Assembly: GCF_002222055.1 (NCBI RefSeq)
Contig: NZ_MUGS01000005.1
Coordinates: 187,319 to 251,318 of the forward strand
Reading direction: 5' to 3'
Source: Flavobacterium araucananum
Lineage (GTDB): Bacteria > Bacteroidota > Bacteroidia > Flavobacteriales > Flavobacteriaceae
DNA: 64,000 nucleotides
Program-made: the position numbers and the translations under genes
The notes under the pieces: model-generated
What the model was told of the DNA's origin: nothing
Database searches by the model: none
The model's input: the letters and a program-made list of their open reading frames with translations, nothing else
Shown: positions 26,332 through 35,626 of the stretch, one piece after another
How positions within the stretch are numbered: position 1 is the stretch's first letter
Layout: each line of letters starts with the position of its first letter

Positions 26332-27870
26332 ATGAAATTAAGCGAATTTGTAACCACTACGGGAGAAATTATTCTTTACAATGGGAAACCTGACTTGGCA
26401 AAACTGGAGATTTTATCTTCTGGCGCGGGTGATATTTGGCATAGTTCATTTGAACAAGGTTATAAAAATGTATTTCCGGAATTAGTTTATCAAACGGCTA
26501 CATTTTTTTGGTACATAAATGATTTTGATAATTTAGACGAATGTGTAAGCTGGAGGATTAATTCAAATTCTTTTGCCGTTCGAAAATCAGTATGGGAAAC
26601 TTTAGGGGGATTTGATACAGAATATCAAAATCTGCAAATTCAGGCATTGGATTTTGGCTATAACGCTTTACGAAATTCCGGTGCAATTCCGCTTTACATA
26701 AAAGGTCTGTTTGCAGATAACAATAAAGAGAAAATCAATATATCAGAGAAAGACAGATATGTCTTTTTTAGAAAAAATTTCAAAAAAGAACATTCTGTAT
26801 TTATGCTTTACAGAGAAGGTTTCTGGAAATGGAAAGAGTGGAATGCTTTTTTTTATGCCAGTAAAAACTTTAAAAAGTCAAATGCAAAACCTATTATAAA
26901 GCCTCGTGAATTGCAAGACATAAAAGGAAATCCAACAGTAAGTTACATTATTCCAACAATGATGCGACAGGATTTTACTTTAAAATTACTGGACGATTTG
27001 GTCCATCAGGATTATCCGGTTTCTCAGGTTGTGGTAGTCGATGCAACTCCAAAAGAACAAAGAGAAGAAAGTCTGTATTATAAAAAGAAATATCCTTTTG
27101 AACTCATTATTAAGTGGCAGGAAACCAAAGGAAGTTGTAGGGCCCGAAATGAAGCGATTGATTTATGCACTGGAGATTACATCGTTTTTGGAGATGATGA
27201 TATCCGGTTTAAATCAGATTTTATAAAAAATCATCTTAGTATCTTGCAAACCTATAATGTGTTTGCCTGCAATGGATTAGATATCAGGGCAGACAACCAA
27301 CAACAAAACTTAGAAGATCTCGATTTAAAATTAGAAAAGCTAAACGATAAAAGATGGAAAGTAGGTACTACTCAAATTTTTAGTAATGCAAATTCTTGTG
27401 TTAAAACAGAATATGTTAGAAAATTAGTTGGTAATGATGTTAATTTTGATGGGGGATACGGAGAAGACAATGATTTTGGAATGTCATTGACTAAACTGGG
27501 ATTAACTGTTATTGCAAATCCTTTTTCGGCTAATTTGCATCTAAAGCCACCAGTAGGCGGATATCGATTTTGGGGAAATCAGGCTAAAATTATTGGCAAA
27601 AAAAGAAAAACCCAACCTTGGGAACTTGGCATTCCGGTAAAAAAAATAAAACCCGTTCCCAGCCCTACAGTTATGTACGGAATTGTTAAGCATTTTACAC
27701 CTATGCAAGTAAAAGAGTATAAGTACAAACATTTTTTTCTGTACCTCTTTAAAGGGCCTAAGAAGTTGTTTTTATATCGTTTTTTTAGATTGCCATACAA
27801 AAACCTGCAATTTAAAAAGTCTTTGTTTTATGCTGGAAAATTGAACGAATTAGGAATTAGATACAAATAA
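26332..27870 (+). CDS. Two-part glycosyltransferase: truncated GT2-like half fused to a full GT2 domain
   Basis: 512 residues. Residues 1-190 resemble only the acceptor half of a GT2 protein (WRINSNSFAVRKSVWETLGGFD, then ALDFGYNALRNSGAIPLYI) and lack the nucleotide-binding beginning. From about residue 200 a complete GT2 domain follows: SYIIPTMMRQDFTLKLLDDL, VDATP, the acidic VFGDDDIRF, and GGYGEDNDFGMSL. The frame is continuous, so this is a genuine fusion rather than a frameshift. The first half may bind acceptor or be a decaying domain. Confidence 0.75.
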   Translation: MKLSEFVTTTGEIILYNGKPDLAKLEILSSGAGDIWHSSFEQGYKNVFPELVYQTATFFWYINDFDNLDECVSWRINSNSFAVRKSVWETLGGFDTEYQNLQIQALDFGYNALRNSGAIPLYIKGLFADNNKEKINISEKDRYVFFRKNFKKEHSVFMLYREGFWKWKEWNAFFYASKNFKKSNAKPIIKPRELQDIKGNPTVSYIIPTMMRQDFTLKLLDDLVHQDYPVSQVVVVDATPKEQREESLYYKKKYPFELIIKWQETKGSCRARNEAIDLCTGDYIVFGDDDIRFKSDFIKNHLSILQTYNVFACNGLDIRADNQQQNLEDLDLKLEKLNDKRWKVGTTQIFSNANSCVKTEYVRKLVGNDVNFDGGYGEDNDFGMSLTKLGLTVIANPFSANLHLKPPVGGYRFWGNQAKIIGKKRKTQPWELGIPVKKIKPVPSPTVMYGIVKHFTPMQVKEYKYKHFFLYLFKGPKKLFLYRFFRLPYKNLQFKKSLFYAGKLNELGIRYK

Positions 27871-27875
27871 AAGTG

Positions 27876-28871
27876 ATGCAATTTTCTCTTATAATCTGCA
27901 CGTATATGCGCCCTGAGCCATTGTTAACTTTATTACAATCGATTAGGAGGCAAAATTTATATCCCGCTGAAATTTTAATTATTGACGGTTCTACAGATAA
28001 TAAGACAAAACTAATATTAGATCAAAATAAAATTGAGAAATTAAAATATTTTCTTGTTCCGGATCAAGAAAGAGGATTGACAAAACAGCGTAATTTTGGA
28101 ATAGCTCAGGTAGCCCCAAATTGCGAGATTGTTTGTTTTCTTGATGATGATACAATCCTGGAAGAAAATTATTTTGAAGAATTAATTATAACCTATACAC
28201 TTTATCCGGATGCACTAGGAGTTGGCGGCTATATTACCAATGAAACAAATTGGATTAAAACTAATGATGACTACAAGCCTTCTATAAATGAATTTTATTT
28301 TGATGGATGGAAACGTAAAGATGGAAGCAGGTTCGTTTTACGCAAAAGACTAAATTTAGACAGTAATTGTCTGCCAGGTTTCTCCCCTTTGTTTTCGCAT
28401 GGAAGAAGTGTTGGTTTTTTACCCCCAAGCTACAAAACATACGAAGTTGAACAATTGATGGGAGGAGTTTCTTCATTTAGAAAATCGGTTTTTGAACAAC
28501 TTTCATTTTCAACTTATTTTGAAGGTTATGGTCTCTACGAAGATGCCGATTTTTCTTTAAGGGTTGCTAAAACGGGAAGATTATATGTAAATACAGCTGC
28601 AAAACTAGGTCATTTTCATGCTGCCTCAGGGCGTCCAAATCAATATAAATACGGAAAAATGGTCGTTAGAAACGGATGGTATGTATGGCGTGTTAAAAAT
28701 CCAAACCCAAATTTCAAGGACTGGTTAAAATGGAATGCAATTACATTACTTTTGACATTCGTTAGATTTAGCAATACATTTACTTCAAATCATAAAAAAG
28801 CTGCTTTTACAGAAAGTATCGGTAGAAGTTTAGGATGGTTTAGTTTGATTTTTAATAAACCAAGAGAATAA
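27876..28871 (+). CDS. GT2-family glycosyltransferase
   Basis: 331 residues from ATG 27876 (a GTG three bases earlier is less likely). Motifs are SLIICTYMRPEPLL, IDGSTDNKTKL, DQERGLTKQRNFGIA, the DxD-type FLDDDTIL, and GLYEDADFSLRVA on the acceptor side, followed by GHFHAASGRPN. Typical of GT2 rhamnosyl- and galactosyl-type transferases, but donor is unknown. Lies two bases after the fused GT gene apart from the GTG. Confidence 0.88.
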   Translation: MQFSLIICTYMRPEPLLTLLQSIRRQNLYPAEILIIDGSTDNKTKLILDQNKIEKLKYFLVPDQERGLTKQRNFGIAQVAPNCEIVCFLDDDTILEENYFEELIITYTLYPDALGVGGYITNETNWIKTNDDYKPSINEFYFDGWKRKDGSRFVLRKRLNLDSNCLPGFSPLFSHGRSVGFLPPSYKTYEVEQLMGGVSSFRKSVFEQLSFSTYFEGYGLYEDADFSLRVAKTGRLYVNTAAKLGHFHAASGRPNQYKYGKMVVRNGWYVWRVKNPNPNFKDWLKWNAITLLLTFVRFSNTFTSNHKKAAFTESIGRSLGWFSLIFNKPRE

Positions 28872-28878
28872 ATATATA

Positions 28879-29433
28879 ATGAATGTATTTCAACTTATAA
28901 AATCAGATTACAGGAAATGCCAAAAATATGGCGGCCATTTCTTTGTCATTGTATTTTTTACTCAGGGTTTTTGGGCTACTTTTCAGCATAGAATTGCGCA
29001 TTATGTTTATACAAAAATCACCTGGAAGTTATTTAGACTTCCCTTATTGTTTTCAACTTTAATTTGGCAAAAATGGATTGAAATTCTAACCGGAATTTCT
29101 ATACCATCTTCTGTAAAAATTGGACATTCCTTTTATATAGGTCATTTTGGAGGTATTATTATCAACGCAAATGCAAGTATTGGCGACAATTGCAATATAT
29201 CGCAAGGTGTTACTATTGGAGTATCAGGCTCTGGTGAAAAACGGGGAACTCCTGTTTTGGGCAACGATGTCTATATTGGGGCAAATGTAGTGGTTGCCGG
29301 CAAAATTAAGATTGGTAATAATGTACTTATTGGCGCTTGCTCAATGGTAAAAGATTCTTTGCCGGACAATGCTGTTGCAATGGGGGTTCCGGCAATAATA
29401 ATCTCGCAAAGAGGCTCAAAAGGATATATTTAA
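28879..29433 (+). CDS. Serine-acetyltransferase-like hexapeptide acyltransferase
   Basis: 184 residues. The N-terminal 70 residues have hydrophobic helices. The left-handed beta-helix then begins ISIPSSVKIGHSFYIGHFGGIIINA, with the SAT-type ISQGVTIG and GVPAIII ending. In polysaccharide loci such proteins acetylate sugars, not serine; a metabolic CysE role is unlikely here. Stop and next ATG share a base (TAATG). Confidence 0.8.
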   Translation: MNVFQLIKSDYRKCQKYGGHFFVIVFFTQGFWATFQHRIAHYVYTKITWKLFRLPLLFSTLIWQKWIEILTGISIPSSVKIGHSFYIGHFGGIIINANASIGDNCNISQGVTIGVSGSGEKRGTPVLGNDVYIGANVVVAGKIKIGNNVLIGACSMVKDSLPDNAVAMGVPAIIISQRGSKGYI

Positions 29434-30551
29434 TGAAATTATTAATTGTTTCGACAGCACCAATAATTTACAAAGATCAGGTTCCGTTTGCGTATAGCCC
29501 TTATGTAAATGAACTCGTGGTATTAGAAAAATTTGCCGATGAGTTTATGTTTTGTTGTCCCGTTTGGGAAAAAGAAAATGGTCTTTTAATAACCAAAATT
29601 CCGTTTCCCATCAAAAAACATTTTAAGCTAATAGATTTTAGTTTAAGTTCATTTGCAAATATTCTGAAAGCCTTTTTTTTCAGTTTTTATAATATTTTAG
29701 TTTTGTTTCGTGCAATGAAAAATGCAGATCATATTCATTTGCGTTGTCCCGGAAATATAGGTTTATTGGTGTGTTTTGTACAAGTTTTTTTTCCATCTAA
29801 AAAGAAAACAGCCAAATATGCCGGAAATTGGGACCCGGAAAGTAAACAGCCCTTCTCGTATAAATTGCAAAAAAAGATTTTGAGCAATACCTTTTTGACC
29901 CGAAATATGCAAGTTTTGGTATATGGGGACTGGCAAAATCAGTCTAAAAACATCAAGCCTTTTTTTACCGCTACTTATGCCAATGCTGAAAAAGAAACTA
30001 TTCAAAAAACGAGCTTAGATACAACCATAGAATTTATTTTTGTTGGAAGTCTGGCTCCCGGAAAAAATCCATTGTATGCCATACAATTAGTTCATGAATT
30101 ACTTGAAAAAGGATATCATGCAACCTTAAGTTTATTTGGAGAAGGAAATGAAAGAACTTCTTTAGAAAACTATATTCGAACCCATAATTTAGAAAAACAG
30201 GTGTTTTTGCACGGCAATCAAAATCAGGAAACAGTAAAAAGAGCCTATCAAAAAAGTCATTTTGTAATCCTGCCCTCAAAAAGCGAAGGTTGGCCCAAAG
30301 CCATTGCCGAGGGAATGTTTTGGGGATGTGTGCCTATTGCAAGCAAAGTTTCCTGCGTTCCTTTTATGCTCGATTATGGGCAAAGAGGCCTTTTGCTAGA
30401 AATGAATCCAGAGCAAGATATAAATCAAATAAGAGAAATACTTGAGAACCCCGAAAGCTTTTCTGCCAAAAGTAATTTAGCACTCGAATGGTCGCAAAAT
30501 TATACAACAGATGTTTTTGAAACCGAAATAAAAAAACTATTGTCAAAATGA
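29433..30551 (+). CDS. GT4-family glycosyltransferase
   Basis: About 372 residues from ATG 29433, which is coupled by TAATG to the previous gene; longer upstream starts would overlap that gene out of frame and add a cysteine-rich nonsense stretch. The donor domain shows FIFVGSLAPGKNPLYAIQL, LFGEGNERTSL and EX7E as EGWPKAIAE, then CVPIASKVSCVPFML. N-terminal region is divergent. Overlaps the following GT4 gene by four bases. Confidence 0.87.
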   Translation: MKLLIVSTAPIIYKDQVPFAYSPYVNELVVLEKFADEFMFCCPVWEKENGLLITKIPFPIKKHFKLIDFSLSSFANILKAFFFSFYNILVLFRAMKNADHIHLRCPGNIGLLVCFVQVFFPSKKKTAKYAGNWDPESKQPFSYKLQKKILSNTFLTRNMQVLVYGDWQNQSKNIKPFFTATYANAEKETIQKTSLDTTIEFIFVGSLAPGKNPLYAIQLVHELLEKGYHATLSLFGEGNERTSLENYIRTHNLEKQVFLHGNQNQETVKRAYQKSHFVILPSKSEGWPKAIAEGMFWGCVPIASKVSCVPFMLDYGQRGLLLEMNPEQDINQIREILENPESFSAKSNLALEWSQNYTTDVFETEIKKLLSK

Positions 30552-31645
30552 GAATCGTACAAATTATAGACTCCCTCGAAGCAGGAGGTGCAGAACGTAT
30601 GGCGATTAATTATGCCAATGCATTAGCAAAAAACATACAGTTTTCTGGTTTAGTGGTCTCTCGTAAAGAAGGATTACTGGTTAGCCAAATCGATCAAAAA
30701 GTATCTTATTTGTTTTTAAAGAAACAGAAAACAATAGATTTTCAGGCTGTTTTTAGATTGCGAAACTATTTAAAAAAGAATAAAGTAGATATGATTCATG
30801 CACATAGTTCTTCTTTTTTTATAGCAGTTTTGGTTAAACTAACATTGCCCAAAATCAAAATTATCTGGCACGATCATTATGGTATTTCACAAGATTTGTC
30901 TGCTCGAAAAAACCTAAGTTTAAAATTAAGTTCCTTTTTTTTTGCAGGTAGTATTGCCGTAAATTCGGCTTTAAAAAATTGGGCAAAATCATATTTATGG
31001 TCTTCCAATATTGTTTACTTTCCAAATTTTATAATTGATTCCGTTTCTCCTGAAAAACAAATCCTAAAAGGATCAGAAGGAAAACGAATTATTTGTGTCG
31101 CTAATTTACGTCCCCAAAAAAATCATGAATTATTAATTGATGCAGCTAATATGATCAAAGAGCAATTTCCGGATTGGACATTTCATTTGTTCGGGAAAGA
31201 TTTTGAGGATGAGTATTCGGCAAAACTAAAACAAAAGGTAAAGGATTTAAAACTAGATGAGGTTGTTTATTTTTATGGCACAACAAATAGCGTTGGCTCT
31301 GCATTAGAGCAATGCGAGATCGCAGTATTACCATCACTTTCAGAAGGACTTCCGCTAGCTGTTTTAGAATATGGCGTATACAAATTGCCTGTTGTGGCAA
31401 CAAACGTAGGCGAAATCTCGAAAATTATAACTTCAGAAAAAGAAGGAATAATTGTAGCAGCCAACGATTTAGAGGAGTTTGCTGCTGCAATTGAGAAATT
31501 GATTGCTTCTGAAAAAAACAGAGCCGAAATGGGGTTAGCATTATACACCAAAGTTCAATTAAACTTTAGCGAAAACGCGATTATAAAAGAGTATATTTTA
31601 TGGTTAGAATCTTTGCTTACTTTTGCAGTAGAAAACAATAAATAA
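30548..31645 (+). CDS. GT4-family glycosyltransferase
   Basis: 365 residues. The N-terminal IIDSLEAGGAERMAINYANAL is the classic GT4 acceptor loop. IHAHSSSFFIA follows, then the donor domain with CVANLRPQKNHELLIDA, LFGKDFEDEY and EX7E as EGLPLAVLE, with NVGEISKII after it. Closely resembles transferases of O-antigen and capsule loci. Three bases before the ligase-family gene. Confidence 0.91.
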   Translation: MRIVQIIDSLEAGGAERMAINYANALAKNIQFSGLVVSRKEGLLVSQIDQKVSYLFLKKQKTIDFQAVFRLRNYLKKNKVDMIHAHSSSFFIAVLVKLTLPKIKIIWHDHYGISQDLSARKNLSLKLSSFFFAGSIAVNSALKNWAKSYLWSSNIVYFPNFIIDSVSPEKQILKGSEGKRIICVANLRPQKNHELLIDAANMIKEQFPDWTFHLFGKDFEDEYSAKLKQKVKDLKLDEVVYFYGTTNSVGSALEQCEIAVLPSLSEGLPLAVLEYGVYKLPVVATNVGEISKIITSEKEGIIVAANDLEEFAAAIEKLIASEKNRAEMGLALYTKVQLNFSENAIIKEYILWLESLLTFAVENNK

Positions 31646-31648
31646 AAA

Positions 31649-32998
31649 ATGAAAAATACAAAGTTGTCATATATTTTCCTGCTTTTAATTCATGCAGTAA
31701 TTGCTGTGGCTGTTTTTGCATTGCCTTTTTTGTCTAAGATATATGCCCTTGTAATTCCGGCTGTTGGTTTTTTTATTGTTTATCGAACTAAAAATGCCAA
31801 CAATGAGGTCCTTATAGTGGCAGCATACTTAGTAGGTGTTGAGGTATTTTTGCGAATGACAGGTGGTAATTTTAATAATGAATTTGTAAAAGTCAATGTC
31901 ATTTTTTTCATGATGTTAGGCATGATCTACAGCAATTTTTCGACCAACGCATTTATATATTGGTTTTTCCTGATTTTACTAATTCCGGCTATTCTCATTA
32001 CATCTACCGCGTTTAATCCTTCTATAGATATAAAAAAATCATTGGTTTTCAATTTGTCGGGACCGTTATGTTTAGCCATATCCTCGATTTATATGTTTAA
32101 ACGAAGAATTTTGTTTACGGATTTACAAAACGTATTAGTAGCAATGGGGTTGCCAATACTGAGTACAACAGTATATTTATTTTTGTTTAATCCCAGTGTT
32201 CGTGATGTGGTTACCGGAACACAATCTAATTTTGAAACTTCGGGAGGTTTTGGTCCCAATCAGGTTTCTACTGCGTTAGGGTTAGGAATGTTTGTGTTTT
32301 TTACGCAATTAATACTGTTTTCAAAATCAAAAAAAATAATGCTCCTAAATGGGGGTTTACTAATATTTGTAACCTATAGAGGTATTGTTACTTTTTCGAG
32401 AGGAGGAGTCATAACCGCAGTTGCCATGATTGTTTGTTTATTGTTCCTGCTTTATATGTATTCAAATCCCAAAGGGAAAAGCAAATTTTTATTGGTTTTT
32501 ATTCTTACCGGATTAATGGGGGTAGGAGTTTGGGGATATTCATCCTTTCAGACCAATGGACTTATAGAAAAGCGTTATGCAAATCAAGATGCCGCAGGAC
32601 GCGTAAAAAAAGATCGTTTAGGAGGTCGGGAAGAAATTATGAACGAAGAGCTTGCACTTTTTATGGACAATCCTATTTTGGGAGTTGGTGCAGGAATGGG
32701 TAAGCAAATCCGAAAAGAAACATTTGGAGAAGAAGCGGCTTCGCACAATGAGATTACCCGTATGTTAAGTGAGCATGGTTTGTTTGGTGTATTTGGTCTT
32801 TTAATACTTTTTTTGACCCCTTTTATCGTTTATGTAAACAACAGGCAGCATCTGTATTTTTTATCTTTTTTTGTCTTTTGGCTCTTAACGATTAATCATG
32901 CCGCGATGCGAACAGCAGCGCCGGCTTTTGTATATGCTTTATCACTGCTTTTAGTACAAGTTAAAATTCCTGAAAAAGCAGAAAATTCGTTAGGCTAA
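31649..32998 (+). CDS. O-antigen ligase/polymerase-family membrane protein (Wzy/WaaL-like)
   Basis: 449 residues with about eleven membrane segments. A large extracytoplasmic loop between about residues 300 and 370 carries the family motif GVGAGMGKQI and HNEITRMLSEHGLFG, the conserved His-containing end of the Wzy_C domain; FSRGGVITA precedes it. The family joins lipid-linked glycans, either polymerising repeat units or ligating chains to lipid A core. With an ABC exporter in the same locus, a ligase role is plausible. Confidence 0.85.
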   Translation: MKNTKLSYIFLLLIHAVIAVAVFALPFLSKIYALVIPAVGFFIVYRTKNANNEVLIVAAYLVGVEVFLRMTGGNFNNEFVKVNVIFFMMLGMIYSNFSTNAFIYWFFLILLIPAILITSTAFNPSIDIKKSLVFNLSGPLCLAISSIYMFKRRILFTDLQNVLVAMGLPILSTTVYLFLFNPSVRDVVTGTQSNFETSGGFGPNQVSTALGLGMFVFFTQLILFSKSKKIMLLNGGLLIFVTYRGIVTFSRGGVITAVAMIVCLLFLLYMYSNPKGKSKFLLVFILTGLMGVGVWGYSSFQTNGLIEKRYANQDAAGRVKKDRLGGREEIMNEELALFMDNPILGVGAGMGKQIRKETFGEEAASHNEITRMLSEHGLFGVFGLLILFLTPFIVYVNNRQHLYFLSFFVFWLLTINHAAMRTAAPAFVYALSLLLVQVKIPEKAENSLG

Positions 32999-33015
32999 AT
33001 TCTAATTTTTTATGA

Positions 33016-33023
33016 TACATTTG
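33016..33023 (+). promoter_or_regulatory. Bacteroidota -7 box before the initiating sugar transferase
   Basis: TACATTTG matches TAnnTTTG exactly, 35 bases before ATG 33058. No convincing TTG is found at the right distance upstream. It may give the initiating transferase its own transcript in addition to read-through from the operon. Confidence 0.45.
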
Positions 33024-33057
33024 CTTCAAGTTTAAGCCCCTAAACAAAGTTGAATAA

Positions 33058-34452
33058 ATGTTTTCTAACAATAAAATGCATTTCGAAATATCGGAAAGAA
33101 GAATACTACTTCTTGTTTTTGATGCTATTTTCATTTTATCAGCGCTCTATGTATTAAGCCTGGTATTTGATTATCATTACTTCGTTTTTGACAGAAGCAA
33201 TGCTTTAAGTATTATTTTGCTTCTTGGTTACGTCTACGTATTTGGCGTAATATTCGAGATGTATAATTTGCAGGTCGCAAGCAGTCAGTTGCAAATTCTT
33301 CAAAGTGTAGTTTTTACCGCCACCTCTTCAAGTTTAGCGTATTTGTTTACGCCCGTTTTATCTCCGGAACTGCCCAAACAGCGATTAATTATCATTATTT
33401 TTTATTTTACGATACTAATCACCCTGTTATTATGGCGGTTTTTTTATGTCTATTTCTTAGCATCGCATCGGTTTTCTCAAAGTGTCGTTTTAATATGCGA
33501 TCAAAATCAAGTCGAAGAGTTGGTTTTGGGATTAGAAAGTGTAGACCCGCATTATAAAATTATTGGCTTCGTAAATTCAGATTCAGTTTCTAAGGAAGAT
33601 TTAGAATTTCATTACGTAAAAGAAGTAAAAAAGAGCGACTTAGAAGCTTTTGTGATCAAAAATCAGGTTTCTGAAATTGTAATCGCTTCTCAGAAAACGG
33701 ACGGAATTACAGCCGATTTATACCAGCAATTACTTCACTTATTAGAATCCGGAAATATCATTAGAGAATATACACAGGTATATGAAAGTAAAACCCAGCG
33801 TATTCCGGTACAATATATAGCGAGGGATTTTTATCGTTTTTTTCCTTTTAGCCGAAGCAACAACAATAAGCTTTACCTGTTTTTAGTGCGCTCTATCGAG
33901 TTTTTGTTTTCTTTTGTGGGATTATTGGTTTGTATCCTTTTTATTCCTTTAATTTTTATTGCCAATCTTTTTGCAAACAAAGGACCTTTGTTTTATACCC
34001 AGGAACGTGTAGGCAAAAACGGGATCGTTTTTAAAATCTATAAGTTTAGAACCATGATTACGGACTCTGAGTCTGACGGAATTGTTTTTGCAACTTCAAA
34101 CGATAAACGTATTACTCCGTTTGGCAAAATGATGCGTAAATCAAGAATAGACGAATTGCCTCAGTTTTTTAATGTTTTAAAAGGCGATATGGCTGTAATT
34201 GGTCCAAGACCCGAAAGACCATTTTTTGTTGAAGAAATAGCGCGTGTAATGCCTTTTTATGAAACAAGGCATGTTGTAAAACCGGGACTTACCGGTTGGG
34301 CACAAGTCAATTATTCGTATGGTGAATCGATCGAAGAAAGCCTGATAAAACTACAATATGATTTATACTACATCAAGCACCGAAGTATATTTCTTGATCT
34401 AAGCATTACTTTTAAAACCATTACGACCGTTTTATTTTACCGCGGACAATAA
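33058..34452 (+). CDS. Polyprenyl-phosphate sugar-1-phosphate transferase (WcaJ-type initiating enzyme)
   Basis: 464 residues. Residues 1-130 contain four to five membrane helices, 135-270 a Rossmann-like CoA-binding-type domain. The C-terminal bacterial sugar transferase domain follows a further helix: PLFYTQERVGKNG, FKIYKFRTM, RKSRIDELPQFFNVLKGDM, GPRPERPFF and KPGLTGWAQVNY. It places the first sugar phosphate on undecaprenyl phosphate, starting each glycan chain. A second ATG at 33076 is possible. Its stop lies one base from the convergent neighbour's stop. Confidence 0.92.
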   Translation: MFSNNKMHFEISERRILLLVFDAIFILSALYVLSLVFDYHYFVFDRSNALSIILLLGYVYVFGVIFEMYNLQVASSQLQILQSVVFTATSSSLAYLFTPVLSPELPKQRLIIIIFYFTILITLLLWRFFYVYFLASHRFSQSVVLICDQNQVEELVLGLESVDPHYKIIGFVNSDSVSKEDLEFHYVKEVKKSDLEAFVIKNQVSEIVIASQKTDGITADLYQQLLHLLESGNIIREYTQVYESKTQRIPVQYIARDFYRFFPFSRSNNNKLYLFLVRSIEFLFSFVGLLVCILFIPLIFIANLFANKGPLFYTQERVGKNGIVFKIYKFRTMITDSESDGIVFATSNDKRITPFGKMMRKSRIDELPQFFNVLKGDMAVIGPRPERPFFVEEIARVMPFYETRHVVKPGLTGWAQVNYSYGESIEESLIKLQYDLYYIKHRSIFLDLSITFKTITTVLFYRGQ

Positions 34453-34453
34453 T

Positions 34454-35590
34454 TTAGATAATAATTGGAATTCGTTTTTTGTTTCGAATGGCAACTCTTA
34501 CCAGAACAAAACCACTAGTAATAATTAGTGGTAAAACAATTAAAAAATGCGCTTTGTTAATTAGGAAAATGCTGTAAACGATTAAAAATAATAGATGTAA
34601 AACAGCAGAACGATACGTCCATCTTTTGTTCTTTGCAATCGAAAAGAAAATCAAAATCAACAATAACGGACTAAATAAAAGTACATTGTAGTTCATGGCC
34701 AATTCGTGGTGAGAGGAATAAAATCCCATGAACGTAAAAAAGATTCCTATAAAAGATAAAATCAAAAGATAGATTTTGTCAACTATTTTGTTGTGAGCCA
34801 AAACTACAAAAGCAAGGATAAAAAGATAGGTATAAACATTATTCCACCATGAACTTGGGTTTTCTTTCTCAAAGCTTAATAATGTTTTTGTTTTAGAAAC
34901 TAAAGGTTTATTTTGACAGGTCGTTTTTTCCAGACTGTTTTTTAACTCAAACGGCAAAAATATCTTAGTTCCCAATTGATCTACTTTAGTTCCAAAAATA
35001 ATACTTGTGCCCAACTGATCATAAAAGTGCCCGTCAAAATAAGGAAATAAGATCGATCTGTATGTTTTGTCAGTATCTCCTTTTTTGGTAATAACAACAT
35101 CATTTAAAGTTTTATTAATAATATCTACCACCATCGAGGTGCAGTTTTTATCAATAAATTTATAAGTATAAAAACGATCCTGAGAAGCTAAAGTAGTATT
35201 CAAATTATCAAAAAGCTTTTGTTTTGCCTCTGGAGAAATAAGCAATTCCTGCTCAAAAACACTTCTTTTTTCATTCGTGTAATCATTTAGAAACTCAGGG
35301 AAAGAATGTACTACTACAAAATATTGCAAATCGCCTTTTGCAAATTTTGCTACAAAATTAGGTGTAGAAAAATCAAAAGCACCATAATTAAAAACAACAT
35401 CAATATTATTTCCCGGATCAACGACACGCAAAGCAGTATGACCAAAATAAGAATAAGTTTCGTTGCCTAAACCGCAAGTAATAACGCTTATTTTAGCCTC
35501 TTTAGACAAAGGCAAACTTTGGCTGTAACCAATAAAACTTAGTAATAATAGTAAACTAAAAAGTGTTCTTTTTAAAATGACATTTTTCAT
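34454..35590 (-). CDS. Lnb_N/DUF4105-domain membrane protein
   Basis: 378 residues: signal peptide (about 1-24), then an extracytoplasmic domain with ITCGLGNETYSYFGHTALRV and FNYGAFDFSTPNF (conserved His and aromatic residues). A middle KNCTSM follows, then about five C-terminal membrane helices from residue 255. The domain is shared with the Lnb lipoprotein N-acyltransferase of enterococci, but activity in Bacteroidota is not established. Probably cotranscribed with the PorV/PorQ-family gene 36 bases upstream. Confidence 0.8.
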   Translation of the reverse strand: MKNVILKRTLFSLLLLLSFIGYSQSLPLSKEAKISVITCGLGNETYSYFGHTALRVVDPGNNIDVVFNYGAFDFSTPNFVAKFAKGDLQYFVVVHSFPEFLNDYTNEKRSVFEQELLISPEAKQKLFDNLNTTLASQDRFYTYKFIDKNCTSMVVDIINKTLNDVVITKKGDTDKTYRSILFPYFDGHFYDQLGTSIIFGTKVDQLGTKIFLPFELKNSLEKTTCQNKPLVSKTKTLLSFEKENPSSWWNNVYTYLFILAFVVLAHNKIVDKIYLLILSFIGIFFTFMGFYSSHHELAMNYNVLLFSPLLLILIFFSIAKNKRWTYRSAVLHLLFLIVYSIFLINKAHFLIVLPLIITSGFVLVRVAIRNKKRIPIII

Positions 35591-35626
35591 ACTTTAAAAT
35601 TTTAAGAAGTTTGTGGTTTTGAAATT

